This document shows, one piece after another, positions 54,171 through 64,000 of a DNA stretch of 64,000 nt. This DNA is from Pseudomonadota bacterium. Lineage in GTDB: Bacteria > Pseudomonadota > Gammaproteobacteria > Steroidobacterales > Steroidobacteraceae. The notes under the pieces were generated by a model, which worked only from the letters and a program-made list of their open reading frames with translations, did no database searches and had not been told where the DNA came from. Every line of letters begins with the position of its first letter. Position 1 is the first letter of the stretch. The stretch covers positions 22,803 through 86,802 of the forward strand of contig JAKBCR010000002.1 in the NCBI GenBank assembly GCA_021807675.1, written 5' to 3'. The position numbers were made by a program, and so were the translations under genes.

Positions 54171-55250
54171 ATGACCGTACTCATCATGGCAGGCGGAACC
54201 GGCGGGCATGTGTTCCCCGCCTTGGCCCTCGCGCGCCGCCTGCGCGAGGAATCCATCGAGGTCGTCTGGCTCGGCACGCGCCGCGGGCTCGAGGCTCGTG
54301 TCGTTCCCGCCGAGGGTATCGCGATCGAATGGCTGTCGGTCGGCGGTCTGCGCGGGAAAGGATGGCGGACGCTGCTCGCAGCGCCGTGGCGGCTCACCGT
54401 CGCGCTGGCGCAGGCGCTGCGAGTCATGTGGCGGCACCGGCCCGCGATCGTCGTTGGCCTGGGCGGCTTCGTGACCGGACCGGGCGGGATTGCCGCCTGG
54501 CTCAGCCGCCGGCCGCTCGTCATTCACGAGCAGAATGCGATCGCCGGCTTCACCAACCGCTGCCTGGCTCACCTCGCGCGCGAGGTGCTGGAAGCGTTTC
54601 CGGACAGCTTCGCCGGGAGCGTGAAAGCGCGCACGGTCGGCAATCCCGTCCGCCGGGACATCAGTGCACTGAGGCCGCCGGCGGAGCGCTTCTCCGGGCG
54701 GGAGGGGGCCGTGCGGATCCTCGTAATCGGAGGCAGTCAGGGCGCGGTCCGACTCAACACCGTGGTGCCTTACGCGCTGGCACGGCTCGCCGGCACAATC
54801 CGTTTCGATGTTCGCCATCAGGCAGGCGAGCGTTGGATCGAGGCGGGTCGGCAGAGCTACGCCGACGCGGGCGTGCGCGCGGACCTGCGGCCCTTCATCG
54901 AGGACATGGCCGAAGCCTACGGGTGGGCGGACCTCGTGATCTGCCGATCGGGGGCTCTCACCGTGTCGGAGCTGGCCGCTGCCGGCGTGGGCGCCGTGCT
55001 GGTGCCGTTCCCGGCGGCAGTCGACGACCATCAGAGTCACAACGCGCGGTTCCTGGTGAGTGCGGGCGCGGCCGTGCTGATCGCCGACCGCGAGCTGACG
55101 GCCGAGCGCCTCGCGGCGGATCTTGCGCGGCTATGCGCCCGTCGCGAGACACTCCTCGCGATGGCCGAGCGCGCGCGGCGGCTCGCCCGCCCCAACGCCA
55201 CCGAGGAGCTCGCCGCCTCCTGTCTTCAGCTCGCGCGGAGGGCCGCATGA
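54171..55250 (+). CDS. murG: Lipid II-forming N-acetylglucosaminyltransferase
   Basis: A 359-residue membrane-associated GT28 enzyme: [18 protein letters not shown] at the N-terminus, [23 protein letters not shown] and the donor loop GGSQGA. ATG 54171 fits the family start but has no evident Shine-Dalgarno. An in-frame GTG at 54006 (GTGA overlap with ftsW) would add 55 residues encoded by the hairpin repeat. The stop overlaps murC (ATGA). Confidence 0.96.
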   Translation: MTVLIMAGGTGGHVFPALALARRLREESIEVVWLGTRRGLEARVVPAEGIAIEWLSVGGLRGKGWRTLLAAPWRLTVALAQALRVMWRHRPAIVVGLGGFVTGPGGIAAWLSRRPLVIHEQNAIAGFTNRCLAHLAREVLEAFPDSFAGSVKARTVGNPVRRDISALRPPAERFSGREGAVRILVIGGSQGAVRLNTVVPYALARLAGTIRFDVRHQAGERWIEAGRQSYADAGVRADLRPFIEDMAEAYGWADLVICRSGALTVSELAAAGVGAVLVPFPAAVDDHQSHNARFLVSAGAAVLIADRELTAERLAADLARLCARRETLLAMAERARRLARPNATEELAASCLQLARRAA

Positions 55251-56731
55251 TCGAGGAGCGGCGAACGCTGCTGGAGCGTCCTTCCTTGGAGCGGCGCAGG
55301 AGCTCCGACCGGCGCGACCGGATGCGCCGCATCAATACCATTCATTTCGTCGGCATCGCCGGCAGCGGCATGAGCGGCATCGCCGAAGTCCTGCTCAATC
55401 TCGGCTATGCCGTGCAGGGGTCGGACCTCAAGGCAGGACCGGTAACGGAATGGCTCAGCCGGCTCGGAGCACGGGTGCGGCTCGGACATGCGGCGCAGAA
55501 CGTCGACGGCGCGGACGTGGTGGTGGTCTCGAGCGCCGTCGCCAGAGACAACCCCGAGGTCGACACCGCGCTCGCGCGTCGGGTGCCGGTGGTTTCGCGC
55601 GCTGAGATGCTGGGCGAGCTCATGCGGTTCCGCTACTCGATCGCGGTGGCGGGGACGCACGGCAAGACGACGACTACCAGCCTCATCGCCAGCATACTGG
55701 CGGAAGGCGGCGAGGATCCGACATTCGTGATCGGCGGGCGCCTGAAGAGCGCGGGTAGCCACGCCCGCCTCGGCACCGGGCGCTACCTCGTCGCCGAGGC
55801 CGATGAGAGCGACGCCTCGTTCATGCATCTGCAGCCGCTCATCGCGGTCGTCACCAACATCGACAACGATCACCTGGGCACCCATGGCGGGGATTTCGAG
55901 CGCCTGAAGCAGAGCTTCGTCGAGTTCCTGCACAACCTGCCGTTCTACGGGCTCGCGGTGCTGTGCCTCGACGATGAGAACGTGCGGGGCATCCTGAAGC
56001 GGGTGGGCCGGCCGGTTCTGACATATGGTCTCGACGCGGCGGCCGACGTGCGGGCGGTCGAGGTCAGCCGGATGGGGCTGCAGACGAGATTCCGGGTCGT
56101 ACGATCGGGCGACGCCTCGCTCGAAGTCACCGTCAACCTGCCTGGGGCCCACAACGTGTTGAACTCGCTTGCCGCGATTGCGGTGGCGACGGAGCTCGGC
56201 ATCGAAGATGCCGCCATCGGGCGCGCCCTCACGGGTTTCCAAGGTATCGACCGCAGGATGCAGCACGTCGCGGATATCCACACCGCGGTGGGTGCCGTCA
56301 CGGTGATCGATGACTACGGTCACCATCCCACCGAGGTGGCGGCGACTCTCGAGGCGCTGCGTCAGGGCTATCCCGGCCGGCGCATCGTGCTGGCCTTCCA
56401 ACCTCATCGTTACACGCGCACCCACGATCTGATCGACGATTTCGGCAACGTGTTGTCGAAGGCGGACGTGCTCCTCGTGACGGAGGTCTACGCCGCGGGC
56501 GAGACCCCGATCGCCGGTGCCGACGGGCGTGCGATCTGCCGCGCCGTGCGCAGTCGCGGACAGGTGGAGCCGCTCTTCGTCGAGCGCGTCGAGGAGCTGG
56601 CGAATTCGTTGAAGGATGTGATCCGCGACGGCGATGTGATCGTGACCATGGGCGCGGGCAACATCAGCGCGATGGCGCACAGCCTGCAGGAGCGCTTCGC
56701 CATCCTGCTGCCGCCGCGGAGGAGCGCCTGA
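55247..56731 (+). CDS. murC: UDP-N-acetylmuramate:L-alanine ligase
   Basis: A 494-residue Mur ligase: [61 protein letters not shown] and [10 protein letters not shown]. With ATG 55247 (overlapping murG) the protein carries an extra Arg/Glu-rich lead of about 25 residues before the usual MRRINTIHF start (55322). The overlap favours 55247. Confidence 0.96.
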   Translation: MIEERRTLLERPSLERRRSSDRRDRMRRINTIHFVGIAGSGMSGIAEVLLNLGYAVQGSDLKAGPVTEWLSRLGARVRLGHAAQNVDGADVVVVSSAVARDNPEVDTALARRVPVVSRAEMLGELMRFRYSIAVAGTHGKTTTTSLIASILAEGGEDPTFVIGGRLKSAGSHARLGTGRYLVAEADESDASFMHLQPLIAVVTNIDNDHLGTHGGDFERLKQSFVEFLHNLPFYGLAVLCLDDENVRGILKRVGRPVLTYGLDAAADVRAVEVSRMGLQTRFRVVRSGDASLEVTVNLPGAHNVLNSLAAIAVATELGIEDAAIGRALTGFQGIDRRMQHVADIHTAVGAVTVIDDYGHHPTEVAATLEALRQGYPGRRIVLAFQPHRYTRTHDLIDDFGNVLSKADVLLVTEVYAAGETPIAGADGRAICRAVRSRGQVEPLFVERVEELANSLKDVIRDGDVIVTMGAGNISAMAHSLQERFAILLPPRRSA

Positions 56732-57657
56732 TGCTCGCCCTCGCCAGGGAGTTTCTGCCGCGCATCCGGCGCGACGAGCCGATGAGCCGCCATACCTCGT
56801 GGCACGTGGGCGGTCCGGCCGAGATCTACTTCACGCCGGTCGATCGGGCGGACCTCGCGGCGTTCCTCAAGAGCGTGCCGGCCGAGGTGCCGGTGTGCTG
56901 GGTCGGGCTCGGCAGCAATCTGCTGGTGCGAGATGGAGGAGTCACGGGCGTCGTCATCAGCACGCACGGTACGTTGGATCGGCTGGAGCGCGCCGGTTCC
57001 GACATGGTGTATGGAGAGGCGGGGGTTCCCTGCGCGCGCATCGCCAGACAGTGCATCAAATGGGGCCTCGGCCCGGCGGAGTTTTTCGCAGGCATCCCGG
57101 GTACCCTGGGTGGAGCGCTCGCGATGAATGCCGGCGCATTCGGCGGCGAGACGTGGCGTCACGTCATCGAGGTCGAGACGATCGACCGCTGCGGCCGCGA
57201 GCATCGCCGGCCCGCGAGCGAGTACCAGGTGAGCTACCGTCACGTCGAGCCGCCCGTGGCGGAGGAATGGTTCCTGGCCGCGAGGCTCAGGTTCGAAGCG
57301 CAGGAAGGCGAGGACGCCGAGCGCTCCCAGGAGCGCCAACGGCGGCTGGACGAGCTTCTCGAGCGGCGAAAGGCGACCCAGCCGATCGGCGAGTGGAGCT
57401 GCGGATCGGTATTCACCAACCCGCCGGGCGATCACGCCGCACGCCTCATCGAAGCCGCGGGCCTGAAAGGCCTGGCTGTCGGCGACGCGTCGGTGTCCCA
57501 GAAGCACGCCAACTTCATCGTCAATCACGGAGCCGCCACGGCTGCGGATGTCGAATGCCTGATCGGGCGAGTGCAGGATGAGGTGCAGCGCGCGCACGGC
57601 GTGCGGCTGCATCCCGAGGTGCGCATCCTGGGCCGAGCCGCGCAGGAGAGGCGCTGA
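56731..57657 (+). CDS. murB: UDP-N-acetylenolpyruvoylglucosamine reductase
   Basis: A 308-residue flavoenzyme: HTSWHVGGPAE and GLGSNLLVRDGG for FAD, GIPGTLGGALAMNAGA, the catalytic Ser in CGSVFTNPPGDHA, and Glu in HPEVRILG at the C-terminus. Its ATG shares the murC stop (TGATG), and ddl starts the same way after it. Confidence 0.96.
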   Translation: MLALAREFLPRIRRDEPMSRHTSWHVGGPAEIYFTPVDRADLAAFLKSVPAEVPVCWVGLGSNLLVRDGGVTGVVISTHGTLDRLERAGSDMVYGEAGVPCARIARQCIKWGLGPAEFFAGIPGTLGGALAMNAGAFGGETWRHVIEVETIDRCGREHRRPASEYQVSYRHVEPPVAEEWFLAARLRFEAQEGEDAERSQERQRRLDELLERRKATQPIGEWSCGSVFTNPPGDHAARLIEAAGLKGLAVGDASVSQKHANFIVNHGAATAADVECLIGRVQDEVQRAHGVRLHPEVRILGRAAQERR

Positions 57658-58676
57658 TGCGGCTCGCTTACGATCCTACCCGCGCGCGCCATGCCACCGA
57701 TCCGAAGGAGTTCGGCCGGGTGGCCGTCCTGCTCGGCGGTGACTCGAGCGAGCGGGAGATATCGCTTCTCTCCGGCAATGCCGTGCTCGCGGCGCTCGGC
57801 CGCCGCGGCGTCGAGGCGGTGGCCTTCGATCCGGGCGAGCGCCCGCTGTCCGAGCTGATCGAGCAGCGCTTCGATCGGGTATGGATCGCACTGCACGGCG
57901 CGGGCGGTGAGGACGGGACCGTCCAGGGCGCTCTCGAGTACCTCGGTATTCCCTACACCGGCAGCGGTGTGGCGGGCTCGGCTACGGCGATGGACAAGCT
58001 GCGCACGAAGCGTCTGGCGCAGGCGATCGGGGTGGCATCGCCCGATGCTGTGGAGCTACGCGGCCCGCAGGACTTCGAGCTGGCGCTCGAGCGCCTGCGG
58101 CTGCCGCTCATCGTGAAGCCGGCGACCCAGGGCTCGAGTGTCGGGATGACGAAAGTCGAGAGCGCTGAGGCGCTTGCCGCCGCCTACGCGGCAGCGGCCG
58201 CCGTGGACCGCAGTGTCTTCGCGGAGCCGTGGATCACCGGTGGCGAGTACACCGTGGCGCTGCTGCAGGGCAACGCCCTCCCGTCGATCCGCATCGAGGC
58301 ACCGCAGGGCTTCTACGACTATCAGGCGAAGTACTTCCGCGAGGACACGCGCTATCTCTGTCCTTCGGGTCTCTCGCGGCCGGCCGAGCAGCACCTGAGG
58401 AGCCTCGCGCTCGCCGCGATGGAGGCCGTTGGCGCGGAGGGCTGGGGCCGGGCGGATTTCATGATGGATGCCGCCGGGCGGGCGCTCCTGCTCGAGGTCA
58501 ACACCGTCCCCGGGATGACCCGCCACAGCCTGGTGCCCATGGCCGCGCGCGCGGCCGGGATCGATTTCGACGAGCTCGTGTGGCGGGTGCTCGAGACGAG
58601 CTTCGTTCGGTTTCCCGGGACCTCCCCCGGGAGCTCGCACGCTCATGGGCGGGACGTCGAGGCTGAGCATGCGTAA
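57657..58676 (+). CDS. ddl: D-alanine:D-alanine ligase
   Basis: A 339-residue ATP-grasp enzyme: VAVLLGGDSSEREISLLSG, ALHGAGGEDGTVQGALE, PLIVKPATQGSSVGMTKV, and EVNTVPGMTRHSLVP at the metal site. It makes the dipeptide used by MurF. The last roughly 25 residues (GTSPGSSHAHGRDVEAEHA) are an unconserved tail overlapping ftsQ. Confidence 0.96.
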   Translation: MRLAYDPTRARHATDPKEFGRVAVLLGGDSSEREISLLSGNAVLAALGRRGVEAVAFDPGERPLSELIEQRFDRVWIALHGAGGEDGTVQGALEYLGIPYTGSGVAGSATAMDKLRTKRLAQAIGVASPDAVELRGPQDFELALERLRLPLIVKPATQGSSVGMTKVESAEALAAAYAAAAAVDRSVFAEPWITGGEYTVALLQGNALPSIRIEAPQGFYDYQAKYFREDTRYLCPSGLSRPAEQHLRSLALAAMEAVGAEGWGRADFMMDAAGRALLLEVNTVPGMTRHSLVPMAARAAGIDFDELVWRVLETSFVRFPGTSPGSSHAHGRDVEAEHA

Positions 58677-59434
58677 GCTCGTCATGTCGAAGCGCTCCCG
58701 CAACCGGATCAAAGCCCGCGAGACGGCCCCGAAACGGCCACTCGTCCCGTGGCGCCTCGTCGGGCGGGTGCTCGCCATCGGCGGGGCGGCCCTCGCGACT
58801 CTGATCGTTGTGTTCTGGGCGCTCGATCAACCGATCCGCACCGTACAGGTGACGGGCCGTTTCCAACACGTCTCGCCGGCAGCCATCGAGCGGATCGTCG
58901 CCCGACAGGTGCGCGGCCAGGGCCTGCTGACGGTCGATCTCGCGGCGGTGAGCCGCGCGATCCATGCGCTTCCCTGGGTCGATGCCGTGAGCGTCGAGCG
59001 CGAGTGGCCCAACGGCCTCTCGGTGCTGGTCGTCGAGCAAGTCGCCGCCGCCCGATGGGACGCGGACGGTCTCGTCAACGCCAGCGGGGCGCTTTTCGCG
59101 ACAGGCCTCAGCGATTTCCCGGCAGGTCTCGCGCGGCTGTCAGGACCTGAGGGCTCCGAGGCCGAAGTCACCGCGCACTACCTCGCGATGCAGCGGCGCA
59201 TGGCGCCCGCTGGCCTCACCATCACCGCGCTGCGGCTCGATGCGCGGGGCGCGTGGCAGCTGCACCTCGCCAACGGCATCACCGTGAGGCTCGGGCGGTC
59301 TCAAGTCGACGAGCGGTTCGATGAATTCATGACCGCGGCGCTTCGAATCGTCGAGCAGCGCGCGGGGGACATCTCATACGTGGACATGCGCTATACCAAC
59401 GGGTTTGCCATCGGCTGGAAGTCGGGTGCGAGTC

Positions 59435-59442
<8 letters not shown>
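58669..59442 (+). CDS. ftsQ: Cell division protein FtsQ
   Basis: About 257 residues: basic cytoplasmic lead, one membrane helix (LAIGGAALATLIVVFWAL), the POTRA domain (VQVTGRFQHVSPAAIERIV) and the FtsQ/DivIB beta domain (LPWVDAVSVEREWPNGLSVLVVEQ). ATG 58669 is preferred, with GAGG eight bases upstream, overlapping the end of ddl; ATG 58684 is possible. Overlaps ftsA by eight bases. Confidence 0.93.
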
Positions 59443-60667
<1,225 letters not shown>

Positions 60668-60751
60668 CGCTGACAGACCCAGACCCAGATCGTTGACGAT
60701 AACGACAACTACTTTTCCAACCAACCGAATCTCTCTCGAGGAGCACGCGCA

Positions 60752-61981
60752 ATGTTCGAACTAATGGACGCCTACAGCCAAAGCGCTGTCATCAAAGTCA
60801 TCGGGGTGGGCGGCGGCGGCGGCAACGCCGTGGCCCACATGGTCACCTCCGGCATCGAGGGGGTGGAGTTCATGTGCGTCAACACCGATTCGCAGGCCCT
60901 GAAGCACGCGAAGGTGAAGACGGCCCTGCAGATCGGCTGCAACATCACCAAGGGCCTTGGAGCCGGGGCGGACCCGGAGGTCGGGCGCCAGGCGGCGATG
61001 GAGGACCGCGATCGCATCGTCGAGCTGGTGGAGGGCTGTGACATGCTCTTCATCACCGCCGGGATGGGCGGCGGCACCGGCACGGGCGGGGCGCCCGTGG
61101 TCGCGCAGGTCGCCAAGGAGCTGGGGATCCTGACGGTGGCGGTGGTCACGAAGCCCTTCGAGATGGAGGGAAACAAGCGCTCGTATGTCGCCGATCACGG
61201 CATCGCCGAGCTCGGCAAGTACTGCGACTCGCTCATCACCATTCCCAACCAGAAGCTGCTCACGGTGCTGGGCCCCCAGACGACCCTGCTCGATGCCTTC
61301 AAGTCGGCGAACCAGGTGCTCCAGGGGGCGGTGCAGGGCATCGCGGAGCTCATCACCCGCCCGGGCCTCATCAACGTCGACTTCGCCGACGTGCGCACGG
61401 TCATGGCGGAGACCGGCATGGCCATGATGGGCTCGGGAGCGGCGAGCGGCGAGGGACGCGCACGCGCGGCGGCGGAGGCGGCGATATCGTCTCCGCTGCT
61501 CGAGGACATCAATCTCGCGGGCGCGCACGGGATTCTCGTGAACGTCACTGCGGGCATGGACCTCTCGATCGGCGAGTTCCAGGAGGTCGGCCAGATCGTG
61601 AAGCAGTTCGCCTCCGAGGACGCCACGGTCGTCGTGGGCACGGTGATCGATCCGGAGCTCAGCAACCAGGTGCGGGTGACGGTGGTCGCCACCGGCCTCG
61701 GCCGCCCGGCCGCCGCGGCTCGGCCGCAACCGGTCGGTGCGGTCCGCCAGACCGAGGCCGCCGCGGGGCGAGGCGAGCCGGCGCGCGAGCGGGAGACCCG
61801 GGAGACGCGGGAGCCGCCCATGCGGGTGGTGCGCCGCAGCCCCCTCTCGAACAGCGATTACGCTCAGCTCGACAAGCCGACGGTCCAGCGGCAGCGGGCC
61901 GTGGGCGATGGGCTGCGGCAGGACGTGCAGCCGGATGACCTGCTTGACATTCCGGCATTCCTGCGTCGCCAAGCTGATTGA
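60752..61981 (+). CDS. ftsZ: Cell division protein FtsZ
   Basis: A 409-residue tubulin-like GTPase: [13 protein letters not shown] near the start, the tubulin signature GGGTGTG at 106-112, [11 protein letters not shown], a variable Arg/Glu/Ala linker (about 315-390) and the C-terminal docking peptide [15 protein letters not shown] for FtsA/ZipA. GAGGAG precedes the ATG. The 84-bp gap from ftsA may hold an extra promoter. Confidence 0.98.
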   Translation: MFELMDAYSQSAVIKVIGVGGGGGNAVAHMVTSGIEGVEFMCVNTDSQALKHAKVKTALQIGCNITKGLGAGADPEVGRQAAMEDRDRIVELVEGCDMLFITAGMGGGTGTGGAPVVAQVAKELGILTVAVVTKPFEMEGNKRSYVADHGIAELGKYCDSLITIPNQKLLTVLGPQTTLLDAFKSANQVLQGAVQGIAELITRPGLINVDFADVRTVMAETGMAMMGSGAASGEGRARAAAEAAISSPLLEDINLAGAHGILVNVTAGMDLSIGEFQEVGQIVKQFASEDATVVVGTVIDPELSNQVRVTVVATGLGRPAAAARPQPVGAVRQTEAAAGRGEPARERETRETREPPMRVVRRSPLSNSDYAQLDKPTVQRQRAVGDGLRQDVQPDDLLDIPAFLRRQAD

Positions 61982-62009
61982 GCGCAACTGGCCAGCTTGT
62001 GATAGGGTA

Positions 62010-62119
62010 GCGCGCCGCTTCGCGCTGCGGGACCGGCGGTCCGCCGCAGCCTCTGCGAAGCTTGGGGTCGCTCTGGGCTCTCAAGGGCCTCAGGCCCGAC
62101 GGCCCGCGAAGCGGCGCGC
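62010..62119. repeat. 110-bp element with 15-bp terminal inverted repeats between ftsZ and lpxC
   Basis: GCGCGCCGCTTCGCG at 62010-62024 is the exact reverse complement of 62105-62119. Inside are a second hairpin (GCTGCGG...CCGCAGC with GGACCGGCGGTCC) and GGGCCTCAGGCCC. It is non-coding and 65 bp before lpxC. It could be a terminator or attenuator for the dcw transcript, or a small mobile palindromic unit. Confidence 0.6.
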
Positions 62120-62184
62120 CGCGGTCACGTTATCCGCGGACTGCTCAGCTCGTTGAGAGACTAAGGACTTACGCAGCTATAAAG

Positions 62185-63111
62185 ATGATCGGTCAGCGGA
62201 CGCTCAAGAATTCGATCCGCGCTACGGGCGTCGGGCTTCATACAGGCAAGAAGGTCCTGATGACGCTCCGTCCGGCTCCTCCTGATACAGGAATCGTGTT
62301 CCGGCGGACCGATCTGCCCCAGCCGGCGGAGGTGGCGGCGCACGCGGAGAATGTCGGCGATACCATGCTCGGGACGACGCTCTTGCGCGGTAATGCGCGG
62401 GTGTCCACCGTGGAGCACCTGCTGTCGGCTTTCGCCGGCCTAGGGATAGACAATGCCATCGTGGAGCTGTCGGCGCCAGAGGTGCCGATCATGGATGGAA
62501 GTGCCGGGCCGTTCGTCTTTTTGCTTCAGTCGGCGGGCATCGAGGAGCAGCACGAGCCGAAGTACTTCATCCGCATCAAGAAGCGGATGCGGGTGCAGGA
62601 TGGAGACAAGTGGGCGGAGTTCAGTCCCTTCGGCGGCTTCAAAGTGAACTTCGAGATCGAGTTCAGTCACCCGATTTTCAAGCGGCGGGCGCAGAGGGCG
62701 TCGATGGACTTCTCGACGACTTCCTTCCTGAAAGAGGTGAGCCGGGCGCGTACGTTCGGATTCATGCGGGACCTGGAATCGCTCCGGGCACGCAATCTCG
62801 CGCTCGGTGGCAACCTGGACAATGCGGTCGTGCTGGACGACTTCCGGGTGCTCAACGAAGATGGGCTCCGGTATGAGGATGAGTTCGTCAAGCACAAGAT
62901 CCTGGATGCCATTGGGGACCTCTACCTGCTCGGGCACAGTCTGATCGGAGAGTTCAGCGGGCACAAATCGGGACATGCGCTGAACAATCGGCTGTTGCGG
63001 GCATTGCTCGCGGACCCGAGCGCGTGGGAGAAGGTGGCGTTTCAGTCCTACTCGGACGCGCCCATCTCCTACATCGACGCGCCAGCGCTGTCCGGGGCCG
63101 GAGGGAGCTAA
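62185..63111 (+). CDS. lpxC: UDP-3-O-acyl-N-acetylglucosamine deacetylase
   Basis: A 308-residue zinc deacetylase, the committed step of lipid A synthesis. Zinc ligands are His78 (VEHLLSAF, with Glu77), His237 and Asp241 (HKILDAIGD); His264 is the catalytic base (GHKSGH). Length and order match E. coli LpxC. ATG 62185 is chosen as the family start. The LptA-like gene follows 56 bp after its stop. Confidence 0.97.
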   Translation: MIGQRTLKNSIRATGVGLHTGKKVLMTLRPAPPDTGIVFRRTDLPQPAEVAAHAENVGDTMLGTTLLRGNARVSTVEHLLSAFAGLGIDNAIVELSAPEVPIMDGSAGPFVFLLQSAGIEEQHEPKYFIRIKKRMRVQDGDKWAEFSPFGGFKVNFEIEFSHPIFKRRAQRASMDFSTTSFLKEVSRARTFGFMRDLESLRARNLALGGNLDNAVVLDDFRVLNEDGLRYEDEFVKHKILDAIGDLYLLGHSLIGEFSGHKSGHALNNRLLRALLADPSAWEKVAFQSYSDAPISYIDAPALSGAGGS

Positions 63112-63167
63112 CTATCGGTGGGCGGCCGCCTGCTACCCGGCCGGTTGCGGCGCCGGGCTGTTTCGCG

Positions 63168-63821
63168 GTGGTGATGCTCGTTGGCTCGTGGCTGGCGCCG
63201 GCGGCGTGGCCCGCAACGCGCGCGCCAGCCGCAGACGCACTGGGTACGCCGGCGCAGCCGCTGGTCGTGCAGGCGGTCTTTTCCTATGTCGACTACAAGA
63301 CCGACACGGCGGTCTTCAAGGACGTCGCCATCTCACAAGGCGACACTCGAGTGAGCGCCCGGCAGGCTCAGGCGGCGGGACTGGGCTTCGGCAGCAGCAG
63401 GTGGACGTTCGAAGGCAACGTCATCATTCTCATGCGGAGCCGGGGGAGGCTCAGCTCCCAGCGGGCGATAGTCGAGTTTCGCAATAACCGTGTCACGCGT
63501 GCGACGGTCACCGGAAGCCCTGCCGTGTTCGAGGGGCAGCGCGGGGGCTCACGCCCGGCGGTGCAGGGCCACGCCGATCGGATCGTTTACGACTCCAAGC
63601 TTGACACCGTACGCCTCTCGGGAGAGGCATGGCTGTCGGGTGAACACAACGAACGGCTCAGTGGGCCTCTGCTCATCTACAGCATTCGCAACCAGAGCCT
63701 GGAAGCCGTCTCGTCGGGGTCGGGTCGGAGGGTCCACATCACCGTCATCCCCCAGGCACCGCGCGAGTCCGCCTCCAGGAGGCGCTCGACGCCGCCCACG
63801 AGGGCTGCAGGCCCCCGATGA
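63168..63821 (+). CDS. Second LptA/OstA-like periplasmic protein
   Basis: About 217 residues. A hydrophobic export signal (VVMLVGSWLAPAAWPA) is followed by an OstA fold aligning with the LptA encoded at 26708-27505: DYKTDTAVFKDVAISQGDTRV, RWTFEGNVII, RATVTGSPAVFE, GHADRIVYD, AWLSG and VHITVIPQAP. It lacks the four Cys of that protein and its long tail. GTG 63168, GTG 63171 or ATG 63174 may be the start. Being next to lpxC fits a role in LPS biogenesis, but whether it transports LPS is unknown. Confidence 0.8.
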   Translation: MVMLVGSWLAPAAWPATRAPAADALGTPAQPLVVQAVFSYVDYKTDTAVFKDVAISQGDTRVSARQAQAAGLGFGSSRWTFEGNVIILMRSRGRLSSQRAIVEFRNNRVTRATVTGSPAVFEGQRGGSRPAVQGHADRIVYDSKLDTVRLSGEAWLSGEHNERLSGPLLIYSIRNQSLEAVSSGSGRRVHITVIPQAPRESASRRRSTPPTRAAGPR

Positions 63822-63875
63822 GTGCGGCGACGCATACCCCGCACCGGGGCCGACATCGGTCGATGGGAAACTACT

Positions 63876-64000
63876 AAGAAACGCTGGATCGGGGCATCCT
63901 GCCCCGCCCAGCGTGCCTGGGGCAAAAAGCGCGGTTTTTTGCCCCAGGCTCCGCCACCTGCGGCGGCGGGGCACAGTCCCTGTGCCTGGGCACCGGCTCG
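63876..64000 (+). repeat. Multi-hairpin intergenic repeat, family 3 (copy G, cut by window edge)
   Basis: Stem 1 pairs 63881-63887 (ACGCTGG) and GGGGC with GCCCC and 63908-63914 (CCAGCGT). Stem 2 pairs GCCTGGGGCAAAAA (63915-63928) with TTTTTGCCCCAGGC (63936-63949). Compared with copy E, both arms of both stems have changed together, while AAAAAGCGCGGTTTTTT is unchanged. The GGGGCAC...TGTGCCTGGG end module follows. Confidence 0.85.

Noticed and set aside
62153-62183. Sigma-70 promoter directly before lpxC (TTGAGA and TATAAA)
   Set aside because: The spacing is 19 bp and transcription would begin at or after the lpxC ATG, so it is unlikely to be the promoter.

Overview
The window looks like a contiguous chromosomal segment of a high-GC gammaproteobacterium. 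The evidence is the RsmI/LpoA/YraN block, SspA-SspB next to the cytochrome bc1 genes, the KdsD-KdsC-LptCAB-RpoN-Hpf-RapZ cluster, and a complete dcw (division and cell wall) operon led by mraZ and followed by lpxC. The peptidoglycan is meso-diaminopimelate type: MurE carries the DNPR signature and Mpl is present. A Steroidobacterales/Nevskiales-like lineage would fit the gene content and base composition, but this is inference. No tRNA, rRNA operon, CRISPR array, transposase or prophage gene was seen.

Layout. 1-766: gene end and a lone receiver-domain response regulator. 892-5303: pyrophosphate metabolism (membrane H+-pyrophosphatase, PPi-dependent phosphofructokinase) and adenylate kinase. 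5300-7834: ribonuclease D and Mpl, head to head. 7912-9432: a CPBP membrane protease and an unrecognised small protein. 9509-16358: a surface-glycan island with a DUF5672-like protein, two paralogous GT9 glycosyltransferases flanking a GT4 enzyme, and a Wzi-like outer-membrane protein. 16530-17312: CpdA-like phosphodiesterase. 18016-21639: gap-pgk-pyk. 21751-22956: patatin-like lipase. 23082-29556 (minus strand): rapZ, hpf, rpoN, lptB, lptA, lptC, kdsC, kdsD. 29860-31357: ibaG-murA. 31856-35159: gnd-zwf and, facing them, pgl. 35296-38659: DegS/AlgW-like protease divergent from petB-petC, with no petA beside them. 38725-39770: sspA-sspB. 39945-40366: RNase P RNA. 40523-43757: rsmI, lpoA, yraN. 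43912-63111: mraZ promoter and operator, then mraZ-rsmH-ftsL-ftsI-murE-murF-mraY-murD-ftsW-murG-murC-murB-ddl-ftsQ-ftsA-ftsZ and lpxC, nearly all translationally coupled. 63168-63821: a second LptA-like gene.

How the genes work together. Most of the window builds the envelope: LPS (KdsCD, LpxC, Lpt), peptidoglycan (MurA-G, MraY, Ddl, Mpl, LpoA, FtsI/W), division (FtsLQAZ) and a surface glycan (GT/Wzi island). Central carbon genes surround this (PPi-dependent glycolysis, lower glycolysis, oxidative pentose phosphate branch).

The most unusual content is between the genes. At least four families of structured, non-coding repeats occupy many of the longer spacers. The best example is a roughly 155-bp multi-hairpin element present four times plus a truncated copy. 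Its copies differ by paired changes that keep the stems base-paired, so its folded structure is probably under selection. Other repeats flank the RNase P RNA gene, encode the tail of the Gnd protein, and separate ftsW from murG, the widest break in an otherwise almost gapless dcw chain.
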